DNA of 9,953 bases from CAAGNP01 sp045603545 (GTDB taxonomy: Bacteria; Bacteroidota; Bacteroidia; Bacteroidales; UBA932): assembly GCA_045603545.1 (NCBI GenBank), contig JAZUMG010000036.1, positions 1 through 9,953 on the forward strand, in the 5' to 3' direction. Position 1 is the stretch's first letter; every line of letters begins with the position of its first letter. This document shows positions 1-5,642 of the stretch, one piece after another. The notes beneath the pieces are model-generated. The model did not search any database, was not told the DNA's origin, and was given only the letters and a program-made list of their open reading frames with translations. The translations under genes were made by a program, and so were the position numbers.

Positions 1-2
1 TC

Positions 3-56
3 GGTGTGGGCGCTATCGCACATAAGCAGATGTTCACACCCCTCACGTTTACCTAG
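3..56 (+). CDS. possible C-terminal tail of an upstream gene (partial)
   Basis: The third forward frame is open from the window edge and ends at a TAG at 54-56, reading GVGAIAHKQMFTPLTFT. The composition looks protein-like, and the stop falls exactly where the first inverted repeat begins, as expected for a gene followed by a terminator-like hairpin. It is only 17 codons with no recognisable motif. Frame 1 and at least one minus frame are also open here, so this is a weak call. The rest of any gene would lie outside the window. Confidence 0.25.
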   Translation, partial: GVGAIAHKQMFTPLTFT

Positions 57-164
57 TAGGGAATGAAAACAGTGTGTTCGTTCCCTACTATATCGGTTTT
101 TGGGGTGATTTGTGGTATTTTGGGGTGTAGTAGGGAATGGAAGAGTATCATTCATTCCCTGGTA
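54..164. repeat. pair of similar inverted repeats (two 37-base hairpins, 74 bases apart)
   Basis: Hairpin 1 (54-90) has arms TAGTAGGGAATGAA and TTCGTTCCCTACTA around a 9-base loop, with 13 of 14 positions paired by Watson-Crick rules and the last as a wobble. Hairpin 2 (128-164) has arms TAGTAGGGAATGGA and TTCATTCCCTGGTA, also with a 9-base loop but a less perfect stem. The units start 74 bases apart. Both are followed by a T/G-rich stretch with GGTTTT and TTTTGGGGTG. This could be a dispersed extragenic repeat or a tandem terminator. From 165 to 250 I see only a C/G-rich stretch (CCCCCCTGGGAGGGG at about 222-236) and no gene. Confidence 0.6.
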
Positions 165-256
165 GGTTTTGGTGGTACAGATTCTCTGACAAGTTTCCTA
201 TCGGAGCCTCGCGACCTTGTCCCCCCTGGGAGGGGAATTAGGGGTGGGTAAAAGAA

Positions 257-285
257 AAAAGAGTTCAGATTTTCTGAACTCTTTT
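257..285 (-). terminator. rho-independent terminator of tRNA-Lys(CTT)
   Basis: GAGTTCAGA (261-269) pairs perfectly with TCTGAACTC (273-281) across a 3-base loop. A-rich sequence lies to the left and T-rich sequence to the right, so on the minus strand the stem is followed by a U tract. It begins about 10 bases beyond the 3' end of the tRNA. The stem is symmetrical enough to work in both directions. Confidence 0.8.
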
Positions 286-291
286 GGAAGG

Positions 292-364
292 TGCTCCCCC
301 AGGGGATCGAACCCTGGACCCCAACATTAAGAGTGTCGTGCTCTACCAACTGAGCTAGGGAAGC
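292..364 (-). tRNA. tRNA-Lys (anticodon CTT)
   Basis: The 73-base cloverleaf folds cleanly on the minus strand. The acceptor stem is GCTTCCC with GGGGAGC (one T-G wobble), followed by discriminator A. The D stem is GCTC/GAGC. The anticodon stem CGACA/TGTTG encloses loop CTCTTAA, giving anticodon CTT, which reads AAG lysine codons. The T stem CAGGG/CCCTG encloses TTCGATC. CCA is not encoded, as is usual in Bacteroidota. A promoter lies upstream (381-411) and a terminator downstream (257-285), so it is probably a single-gene transcript. It is a paralogue of the tRNA-Lys(TTT) gene at 3022-3094. Confidence 0.96.
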
Positions 365-380
365 GTCCGTTTTGGGACTG

Positions 381-411
381 CAAATGTAAATCATTTCCAC
401 ATAAAAACAAA
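381..411 (-). promoter_or_regulatory. Bacteroidota-type promoter of tRNA-Lys(CTT)
   Basis: Read on the minus strand, a TTTG -33 box (411-408) is separated by 19 bases from TACATTTG (388-381), which matches the Bacteroidota -7 consensus TAnnTTTG. The -7 box ends 16 bases before the mature tRNA 5' end. Box sequences and spacing are identical to those of the other tRNA-Lys gene at 2976-3006. Confidence 0.8.
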
Positions 412-437
412 ATAAATTTGCAATCTACGGACAGAGA

Positions 438-1514
438 TTAATTGAAGCTGTATTCTGAAAGACTTTTAATCCCTACTAATCCAAAGTATGATTCAACAAT
501 GTTTCCCTTTAAATAGACCTTCTGGCCGAGGAGTTCAGGATGCTCCACCAGATTCAGATCTCCCCTTATGGAACCGCTCTTCAACTCTACTGAGGCACAC
601 CCATCACGACTGGCTGCACTCGGCCTGTCTGAAATCATCAGATGTGTCTGGGACTCAAACGGAGGCTTGTAAACTGCAGATGTAGAGGAGAGGTCACCCC
701 CTACAATATATCCGCACACCCAGACCCCTTCTGAACCTATCATATCGGGGAGATCATCCACCATCAATGCCCTTGACTTCACACTTCCATCCCGCTCCTT
801 TCCATATATATACTCCTCTTTTATCCAGACTCTCCCCGTATCGACTGCGATATGGTAATCTGCCTCAGCACTGGAAGAGAGGTCCACAGAAAAATTTACA
901 GTCAATATCTCATTTGGCTCCAGAGTCCTGGAAAGCAACTGCCTCCTCGACTCACCTGTAGAAAGTACAATGCTGACTTTTCCGCTATCAAAATAGGCTA
1001 TTCGCGTCTCATCATAGGGATACTTCAGATCCTCCTCACCCTGCACAAGCACTATCTCTGAAGATGGGAAATGGGCAGGAAAACTTTCATCAAAAGTACA
1101 CCTCAACCCGGAGTTGAGCTGTGTGCAGCCAAACCTTACACTGAGGCCATCCGATGTAAGTGCGACCTCCTGCTCATCCCCGAATTGCGGTGCATCAAAA
1201 CCCGGACCTTCAAAGTCACGGGAATAAACCGATAACATATAAGAACCTTCCTGAAGAGCGATATGAGAAGGTTTGTTCCTGTACAGGTCCCTGAACAGCT
1301 CCTTTCCTCCATCAACTTCCGTTATCACCAATATAAAATCATTGGTATCTGGTAACTCCAGGGGGGCACCTTTAGTTTGCAGACTCTCCCACTGAATGGC
1401 AAAGTCTTCCGCAAAAGAGAGATACAGGGGGCAATTCCCCCTGTCCAGCCCCTTACTGCATCCTGCCAGCACCAGGGGCAATACAAAAAGCAAAACTCTT
1501 CTCATAGCACTCAT
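438..1514 (-). CDS. DUF4493/DUF6359-type lipoprotein
   Basis: A predicted lipoprotein of 358 residues. The N terminus has two arginines, a hydrophobic stretch and lipobox L-A-G-C with the lipidated Cys at residue 19, so the protein should be membrane-anchored and exported. Residues about 25-232 resemble DUF4493, whose recognisable pieces include TNDFILVITEVDG, an LQEGSYMLSVYS strand and a later YFDSGKVSIVLS. Residues about 258-352 resemble DUF6359, an OB-fold-like C-terminal domain (VWVCGYIVGG, IRGDLNL, HPELLG, YFGLVGIK). These families are common in Bacteroidales surface lipoproteins and have no established biochemical role that I know of. The gene stands alone between tRNA-Lys(CTT) and the divergent dipeptidase gene. 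ATG codons at residues 1 and 4 are both possible starts, and the signal peptide works with either. Confidence 0.88.
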   Translation of the reverse strand: MSAMRRVLLFVLPLVLAGCSKGLDRGNCPLYLSFAEDFAIQWESLQTKGAPLELPDTNDFILVITEVDGGKELFRDLYRNKPSHIALQEGSYMLSVYSRDFEGPGFDAPQFGDEQEVALTSDGLSVRFGCTQLNSGLRCTFDESFPAHFPSSEIVLVQGEEDLKYPYDETRIAYFDSGKVSIVLSTGESRRQLLSRTLEPNEILTVNFSVDLSSSAEADYHIAVDTGRVWIKEEYIYGKERDGSVKSRALMVDDLPDMIGSEGVWVCGYIVGGDLSSTSAVYKPPFESQTHLMISDRPSAASRDGCASVELKSGSIRGDLNLVEHPELLGQKVYLKGNIVESYFGLVGIKSLSEYSFN

Positions 1515-1532
1515 CCTTTAAAAATTCCGATG

Positions 1533-1540
1533 CAAAACTA
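1533..1540 (-). promoter_or_regulatory. candidate -7 box for the lipoprotein gene
   Basis: On the minus strand this reads TAGTTTTG, matching TAnnTTTG, 18 bases before the lipoprotein ATG. The nearest TTTG upstream (1570-1567 on the minus strand) is 26 bases away, longer than the usual 19-21, so the -33 element is not convincing. Confidence 0.35.
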
Positions 1541-1616
1541 CCCTCAAATCCCTGCGCAGAAGTGCACAAAAGTAAATTTCTGCACCACCGTTTTTTTATA
1601 ATTCAGCTTTTCTGCC

Positions 1617-1624
1617 TAATTTTG
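1617..1624 (+). promoter_or_regulatory. candidate -7 box for the dipeptidase gene
   Basis: TAATTTTG matches the Bacteroidota TAnnTTTG consensus and ends 19 bases before the ATG at 1644. A T-rich run (1591-1597) lies at about the -33 position but lacks a clear TTTG. It would drive transcription divergently from the lipoprotein gene. Confidence 0.45.
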
Positions 1625-1643
1625 GTTCATAAATTATAATATC

Positions 1644-2360
1644 ATGAAAAAAGTATTAAATCTTGTATTCTCTGCTGCAATAGCAATATTCCTGACAGCA
1701 TCGTGCAACAACTGCGGTTGCAATTCCCAACAAGCCCTTGACCACAATGGTGACACACCAAAGGAGGCAAGTATGAGGGCCGCCGGCCTTGTGGATATCC
1801 ATGAACTTGACACTACCATTGTGGTGGATCTTATCTATGCCAAGCCGCTCAATTTTATGGGCAGAACCCTGTATCACGGCGTCAACAAGGCATTCATGCA
1901 GCCCGAGTTGGCCAAAAAGGTGGCAGAGGCACAAAAAATCCTGAAGAAGAAACGTCTTGACCTGAACCTTGTAATATACGATGCAGCACGTCCAATCAGC
2001 ATCCAACGCGAGATGTGGGCTTCTGTTGAAGGTACAGATATGGAGGACTTCGTAGCCAATCCAAACCGTGGAGCAGGAATGCACAACCTGGGCACGGCGG
2101 TCGATGTAACACTACTTGACTGCACAGGGCATCCTATCCCAATGGGATCTGAATATGATTTCTTCGGAAGAGAATCAAGAATAAATATTGAAGAAGACCT
2201 TCTCAAAGAGGGGAGAATTACCATCAGAGAGTATGAAAACAGAAAACTCCTCCGCGAAGTGATGGTAGAAGCCGGTCTCCATCCAATAAAAGAGGAGTGG
2301 TGGCATTTCGACCTTCTCTCATCCAAAGAGGCCCGTACCACCTATAAAGTTATAGAATAG
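1644..2360 (+). CDS. VanX-type D-Ala-D-Ala dipeptidase lipoprotein (peptidase M15D)
   Basis: A zinc D,D-dipeptidase of the VanX/DdpX family, which hydrolyses D-Ala-D-Ala. The 238-residue protein has the metal-binding motif SxHxxGxAxD in the form G-M-H147-N-L-G-T-A-V-D154, and the catalytic EWWH motif at E218 to H221. An AARP motif at 114-117 supplies the conserved arginine (R116). The N terminus is a signal peptide ending LTASC, with a plausible lipidated Cys at 21 and a Cys-rich stretch (CNNCGC) after it. The enzyme should therefore be a cell-envelope lipoprotein, unlike cytoplasmic VanX of enterococci. No vanH, vanA or vanRS-like gene is nearby, so glycopeptide resistance is not implied. 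Turnover of peptidoglycan-derived dipeptide is more likely. The stop lies 8 bases from the stop of the convergent DJ-1 family gene. Confidence 0.92.
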   Translation: MKKVLNLVFSAAIAIFLTASCNNCGCNSQQALDHNGDTPKEASMRAAGLVDIHELDTTIVVDLIYAKPLNFMGRTLYHGVNKAFMQPELAKKVAEAQKILKKKRLDLNLVIYDAARPISIQREMWASVEGTDMEDFVANPNRGAGMHNLGTAVDVTLLDCTGHPIPMGSEYDFFGRESRINIEEDLLKEGRITIREYENRKLLREVMVEAGLHPIKEEWWHFDLLSSKEARTTYKVIE

Positions 2361-2368
2361 GGCTGAAA

Positions 2369-2914
2369 CTACACGATCTGGAGTCCCTGCTTCACCTTAT
2401 CTACGACAGAGGCTGGCGCCAGAATGTCAGCCAGACGGAGTGCAAATGGCAATGAGAGTCCAGCCCCCTTACCGGTGACAATGTTCCCGTCACACTCCAC
2501 ATCGGCACAAGTGCAACAATAATCACCTTTCACCTCATCCAGTACGCTTGAGTGACAGGTGATTTTTTTACCCCTTGCCACACCCGCCTCTTTGAGAACT
2601 GTGGGTGCTCCACAAATGGCGGCAACATATTTCCCTGCTTCACAATACCCCCTTACCAAAGACAACACTTTCGGATTCTCACGAAGATTGACATATCCTG
2701 GAAATCCACCTGGGAGAATGATCATATCCCCATCTGAAACCGCTGAACTTAGAAGGATATCTGCCTCCACCTTAAGAGAATGAGAGGAGATCACCTCCAA
2801 TGAACCGGTAATGGAGACTGTTTTGGCATCAATGCCACATCTGCGAAGAATATCGAGCGGTGTGAGAGCTTCAATGGTTTCAAAACCATCAGCGAGTAAA
2901 ATATATGCTTTCAT
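2369..2914 (-). CDS. DJ-1/PfpI family protein
   Basis: The 181 residues are the full length expected for a DJ-1-like protein (the ThiJ/YajL/PARK7 group). E15 in GFETIEAL and the nucleophile-elbow cysteine C101 in AAICGAP match the conserved Glu-Cys pair. DGDMIILPGGFPG is the family glycine-rich segment, and TCHSSV at 119-124 sits where the third active-site residue lies in relatives. Reported activities in the family are glyoxalase III, deglycase and chaperone functions. The exact substrate cannot be read from sequence. No signal peptide is seen, so it is cytoplasmic. It is convergent with the dipeptidase gene, and its 5' end faces the tRNA-Lys(TTT) promoter region. Confidence 0.92.
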   Translation of the reverse strand: MKAYILLADGFETIEALTPLDILRRCGIDAKTVSITGSLEVISSHSLKVEADILLSSAVSDGDMIILPGGFPGYVNLRENPKVLSLVRGYCEAGKYVAAICGAPTVLKEAGVARGKKITCHSSVLDEVKGDYCCTCADVECDGNIVTGKGAGLSLPFALRLADILAPASVVDKVKQGLQIV

Positions 2915-2975
2915 GGTTCAAAAATAGTGAAATATGGTGGAACGGATAAAATTTCAGATAAAAATGAAAGAAAAA

Positions 2976-3006
2976 TTTGCTAAGTAAGAAATTCTAACTA
3001 CATTTG
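2976..3006 (+). promoter_or_regulatory. Bacteroidota-type promoter of tRNA-Lys(TTT)
   Basis: TTTG at 2976-2979, a 19-base spacer, then TACATTTG at 2999-3006. The -7 box ends 15 bases before the mature tRNA. The boxes and the following leader (CCCAAAACGGA) match those of tRNA-Lys(CTT). Confidence 0.82.
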
Positions 3007-3021
3007 CACTCCCAAAACGGA

Positions 3022-3094
3022 GATTCGCTAGCTCAGTAGGTAGAGCACAACACTTTTAATGTTGGGGTCCTGGGTTCGAGCCCCAGGCGGATCA
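3022..3094 (+). tRNA. tRNA-Lys (anticodon TTT)
   Basis: The 73-base cloverleaf has a fully paired acceptor stem GATTCGC/GCGGATC (one T-G wobble) and discriminator A. The D stem is GCTC/GAGC. Anticodon stem CAACA/TGTTG encloses loop CTTTTAA, giving anticodon TTT for AAA and AAG lysine codons. T stem CTGGG/CCCAG encloses TTCGAGC. CCA is not encoded. A terminator follows at 3112-3137. A tyrosine integrase gene starts 195 bases downstream, so the 3' half of this gene is the probable integration target, left intact by the insertion. Confidence 0.96.
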
Positions 3095-3096
3095 CG
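3061..3096 (+). other. putative attachment site (att) in the tRNA-Lys 3' half
   Basis: Tyrosine integrases often target tRNA 3' ends. In Bacteroides, NBU1 uses a tRNA-Leu gene and NBU2 a tRNA-Ser gene. Here the integrase gene follows tRNA-Lys(TTT) directly and the later genes are mobile-element types. The core is taken as the anticodon 3' arm through the T arm and acceptor. No second copy of this tRNA end occurs downstream in the window, so the other end must lie beyond 9953 and the exact core cannot be set. Confidence 0.45.
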
Positions 3097-3111
3097 GAAA
3101 AAATTGAACCT

Positions 3112-3137
3112 AAAGCCACCTTTTGGTGGCTTTTTTT
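3112..3137 (+). terminator. rho-independent terminator after tRNA-Lys(TTT)
   Basis: AAAGCCACC pairs with GGTGGCTTT across a TTTT loop, followed by a T run ending at about 3137. It starts 18 bases beyond the tRNA. If the att core is the tRNA 3' end, this terminator belongs to the mobile element and replaces the native one. Confidence 0.85.
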
Positions 3138-3166
3138 GTATTTCAGCACCTTACGAGTCTGAAAAG

Positions 3167-3274
3167 GTGTAAAAAAATCGAAAAATTCATCAAAAAACTA
3201 AAAAAAGTGTGTAAAAAATAGTCCTTTTTACCCACAAAACAGCCCACAATTTTAGTTCTCAGCCCACAATTTTA
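3167..3274 (+). repeat. short direct repeats between att and the integrase gene
   Basis: Two sets are visible. GTGTAAAAAA occurs at 3167-3176 and 3209-3218. CAGCCCACAATTTTA occurs exactly at 3240-3254 and 3260-3274, a 20-base period (about two helical turns), with a partial CCCACAA at 3231-3237. The second set ends 15 bases before the integrase ATG. Position and spacing suit arm-type integrase or excisionase sites, or an operator controlling the integrase gene. No TAnnTTTG box is visible just upstream of that gene. Confidence 0.6.
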
Positions 3275-3289
3275 TAACTGACTGATATT

Positions 3290-4471
3290 ATGAATTTTAG
3301 ATTTGAATTAAGAAGTGCATCAGCAGAACAGTCACAAATAGTTCTTGTTATTGTTCATAACGGTGAAAGAAAAAAGATTTCTACAAAAATTACTGTTCCA
3401 TCTATGTATTGGAATCAGGAGGAACAGTCCATTTCCCGTAAGTGGGATAAATATCCTTCAGCATCACTTCATTTCTCAAGGTGGGTGATGGCTGCCACCG
3501 CAGCGTGTGATAAGTACTACTACCTCGATGAGGTAGTCAAGGAACTAAAGAAGACATTTAATATAAAGTATGATGACAGACAGGCAAATGACTTCCTTAA
3601 ATGGTATCTAAAGTGGGCTTCAACCTCTACACCCTGGAAGAAGGTAACATCGGTTGGGATGAGAACCTACAAGCTGATGTATCACTATGTGACTCAGGTG
3701 CTCAGGCCAAAACGCAATTTACTCCTTACCGATATATCCCGAACATTTCTTCTTGACTATTACTCCTGGTTAAGGGACTATAAACAATACTCAATTAATA
3801 CAGCTGACCTGCATATAAAGAATCTTAAGGCAGCACTAAATGAGGCATCGCGTCAGCATATGGATATGAATTATGATTATGAGACTATACGGCGAGTTCG
3901 AGAATCTGTGGACAATATATATCTTACAGAGGAGGAGATAAACAAAATATCTGAAACGGAACTCTCGGCTGAAATGAATAGGGTAAGAGATTTATTCTTA
4001 TTGGGCTATTACACAGCACAGAGGTTTTCGGACTATTCGAGGATTACCAGTGCCGATATCAGAAACGATAATTGCATTCACATAAGGCAGCTCAAGACTG
4101 ATGCACTGGTGGTCATCCCGGTGCATCCTGCAGTATTTGATATATTAAATAGGTATGGTGGATCTATTCCTTCTATATCTCAGCAGAAGTTTAATGAATA
4201 TATCAAGATAGTGGCCAGACGTGCCGGTATAACAGAGAGTATAACATTGCGAAGAAAAGGTAAGATGATGACCTACCAGAAGTGGGAGTTGGTTTCCTCT
4301 CATACCGCGAGAAGATCTGCTGCTACCAATATGTACCTCTCAGGGATCAATACTCTGGCGATAATGAAGATCACCGGACACTCAAGCATCAAGAATCTGC
4401 TTACTTATATTAAGGTAGATGAACTTACCAATGCCCAAACCCTGAGTTCTCATCCATTCTTTAACAAGTAG
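3290..4471 (+). CDS. tyrosine recombinase / integrase
   Basis: A site-specific recombinase of 393 residues, a usual length for Bacteroidales element integrases. Residues about 1-100 form an N-terminal arm-binding region with a strand-rich start. Residues about 100-200 are the SAM-like core-binding domain (DFLKWYLKWA to NLKAALNEA). The catalytic domain follows with the full set of residues: R245 in YTAQRFSDYS, K269 in IRQLKTDA, H338 and R341 in SSHTARRSAATN, H364 in ITGHSS and nucleophile Y373 in LLTYIKV. All are present, so it should be active. It points away from tRNA-Lys(TTT), its likely target, and is convergent with the JAB gene. It resembles integrases of Bacteroidales integrative elements rather than XerC/D. 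The host partner and excision factor are unknown, though the helix-turn-helix gene at the right edge is a candidate. Confidence 0.95.
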   Translation: MNFRFELRSASAEQSQIVLVIVHNGERKKISTKITVPSMYWNQEEQSISRKWDKYPSASLHFSRWVMAATAACDKYYYLDEVVKELKKTFNIKYDDRQANDFLKWYLKWASTSTPWKKVTSVGMRTYKLMYHYVTQVLRPKRNLLLTDISRTFLLDYYSWLRDYKQYSINTADLHIKNLKAALNEASRQHMDMNYDYETIRRVRESVDNIYLTEEEINKISETELSAEMNRVRDLFLLGYYTAQRFSDYSRITSADIRNDNCIHIRQLKTDALVVIPVHPAVFDILNRYGGSIPSISQQKFNEYIKIVARRAGITESITLRRKGKMMTYQKWELVSSHTARRSAATNMYLSGINTLAIMKITGHSSIKNLLTYIKVDELTNAQTLSSHPFFNK

Positions 4472-4495
4472 ATCATTTCCCATTGAGGATTTACA

Positions 4496-4659
4496 TATGG
4501 TGAAGTGACTTCCATTCTACAAGTTGGGAGTATATTTCTCTGTTCATAGCACAAAAATTATGACGTTAGAAAACACATTTTATACATAAATTATGACGAA
4601 TAATCTATGCAAATTTACATTTTTTCTGACGAATTTCACAAACTATGGTGAAGTGACTT
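4496..4659 (+). repeat. exact 16-base direct repeats bracketing the intergenic iterons
   Basis: TATGGTGAAGTGACTT is found at 4496-4511 (25 bases beyond the integrase stop) and again at 4644-4659, where it encodes part of the KSLHH tail of the JAB protein on the minus strand. The copies are 148 bases apart. A related GATGAAGTGATTT sits at 7987-7999, at the 3' end of the primase-like gene. The arrangement may be a local duplication or protein-binding sites. Confidence 0.6.
4551..4631 (+). repeat. three iterons with an exact 33-base period
   Basis: ACAAAAATTATGACG (4551), ACATAAATTATGACG (4584) and ACATTTTTTCTGACG (4617) start exactly 33 bases apart. Copies 1 and 2 match at 14 of 15 positions, copies 2 and 3 at 11 of 15, and TGACG is invariant. 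The spacing is close to three helical turns, so a protein could bind one DNA face. They fill the AT-rich gap between the convergent integrase and JAB genes. No gene is visible in this gap. Confidence 0.6.
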
Positions 4660-5544
4660 TCTAACTTTTATATTTTTCTTTTCTCCTTGAGATTGTGTGT
4701 ACAGACCATCAAATTGAAGTATATCCTGGATATGGACAGTATCAGCAGAGTATTCTTTAACCTTGCTTATTATTTTTGAATTCCTCAGATCCGGAAAATC
4801 TCCGTATATGATTACATTGCTGCCTGAATGGCGGATTGTGTCATATACTATTTTCTGAGCAATCGTATCTTCCGGTGTTGAAGATGTAAAGTGTGTGAAT
4901 ATATTTGCGTGGATACACATGTTATGTCCCATAACAAGAAAATTAATCTTTTCTCGTGTACCGCATCTGTGAGATGAGAGGAAAGATGCTACATCTAATT
5001 CAGAACGGATAATATTACTCGGTTTATAGTCAGGTCTGAAAACCTGTTTCGAGAAAGAGAGCGTCGATATCACAGGCTCATCTCTTACCTTAGATATATC
5101 CAATTCATATTTCCTGCGACTATAATTGTAATATAACGCTTTCCCAGAGGTGGTATTGATTATTATTCCCCCTTTCATCCTCTCTTCCCCGAGGGCTTCT
5201 TTTAACCTGATTAAGGCATCTATATCCATTGTAGAACATTTCAGATTGCCGGATGGATGATTGTGAACAAAATATACTTCATCTGAATCATATTTATGGG
5301 CAGAATATATCAGTGCGGCATCATCTATAACGGTTCTGTTGATATCCCCCATCCCTAAGTGCAGTACTGCCTGTAACCGTTTGTCTTTAATCAATACTCC
5401 AAATGAGTTTTCTATGGCATAATTTTCAAGCTGTGTGAAGATATATGCCACATCTGCAGTATCCTGTATCTGTCGTTTAGAAGTAAAGGAGAAATAACCT
5501 TCTTCTCTGTATTCTCGTTCTACGAATGATTCTCTTGTATCCAT
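4636..5544 (-). CDS. RadC-like JAB/MPN protein with a second degenerate JAB repeat
   Basis: The 302-residue protein carries a RadC-type JAMM motif: H94-N-H96-P-S-G, then S104 and D107 (HxHP-x6-S-x2-D), within residues about 45-140. RadC proteins were once linked to DNA repair, but their biochemical role is unsettled. They are frequent on mobile elements. The second half (about 180-285) looks like a second copy of the same fold: SELDVASFLS, REKINFLVMGHNM and SNVIIYGDFPDLRNSK align with RadC segments, but HNHP is replaced by YGDF, so metal binding should be lost. No signal peptide is seen. It is the last gene of the leftward operon, 98 bases after the DUF3945 gene, behind a hairpin and an octamer repeat that may set its expression apart. 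Its 3' end overlaps one of the 16-base repeats. Confidence 0.82.
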   Translation of the reverse strand: MDTRESFVEREYREEGYFSFTSKRQIQDTADVAYIFTQLENYAIENSFGVLIKDKRLQAVLHLGMGDINRTVIDDAALIYSAHKYDSDEVYFVHNHPSGNLKCSTMDIDALIRLKEALGEERMKGGIIINTTSGKALYYNYSRRKYELDISKVRDEPVISTLSFSKQVFRPDYKPSNIIRSELDVASFLSSHRCGTREKINFLVMGHNMCIHANIFTHFTSSTPEDTIAQKIVYDTIRHSGSNVIIYGDFPDLRNSKIISKVKEYSADTVHIQDILQFDGLYTQSQGEKKNIKVRKSLHHSL

Positions 5545-5553
5545 CTGTCTTGT

Positions 5554-5594
5554 TTGTTAACTTGTAAACTTGTTAATTTGTTAACATTGTTAAT
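5554..5594. repeat. tandem octamer repeat (five TTGTTAAC-like units)
   Basis: TTGTTAAC, TTGTAAAC, TTGTTAAT, TTGTTAAC, then an extra A and TTGTTAAT. The array lies 9 bases upstream of the JAB gene start, in its leader. It could be a set of operator half-sites (GTTAAC is palindromic) or a short tandem repeat whose copy number changes translation. No TAnnTTTG box is seen in this gap on the minus strand. Confidence 0.65.
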
Positions 5595-5601
5595 CTATAG
5601 G

Positions 5602-5628
5602 GAAAAGAATTGCCCCTTGTCGGGGCAA
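5602..5628 (-). terminator. hairpin with weak U tract after the DUF3945 gene
   Basis: On the minus strand TTGCCCC, loop GACAA, GGGGCAA form a perfect 7-base-pair stem followed by TTCTTTTC. It begins 14 bases past the stop of the DUF4099/DUF3945 gene and before the JAB gene. The interrupted U tract suggests partial termination or attenuation. Confidence 0.55.
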
Positions 5629-5642
5629 CCCTCTGTCCGTTT

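Noticed and set aside
292..364. tRNA-Lys(CTT) as a pseudogene with a mismatched acceptor stem
   Set aside because: A first alignment was off by one base in the T arm. With T stem CAGGG/CCCTG the acceptor stem pairs fully and the discriminator is A.
152..400. An 82-codon minus-strand reading frame
   Set aside because: It runs straight through tRNA-Lys(CTT) and its terminator. The SLAQLVEHDTLNVG-type peptide is the usual artefact of translating a tRNA.
1656..2341. Two long minus-strand frames (142 and 155 codons) inside the dipeptidase gene
   Set aside because: The plus-strand frame has complete VanX motifs and a signal peptide. The opposite frames have no motif and are shadows.
1644..2360. 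Part of a glycopeptide resistance cluster
   Set aside because: No ligase, dehydrogenase or two-component genes are nearby, and the enzyme is predicted to be exported.
5554..5594. CRISPR array
   Set aside because: The units are only 8 bases long and contiguous, without unique spacers, and no cas gene is present.
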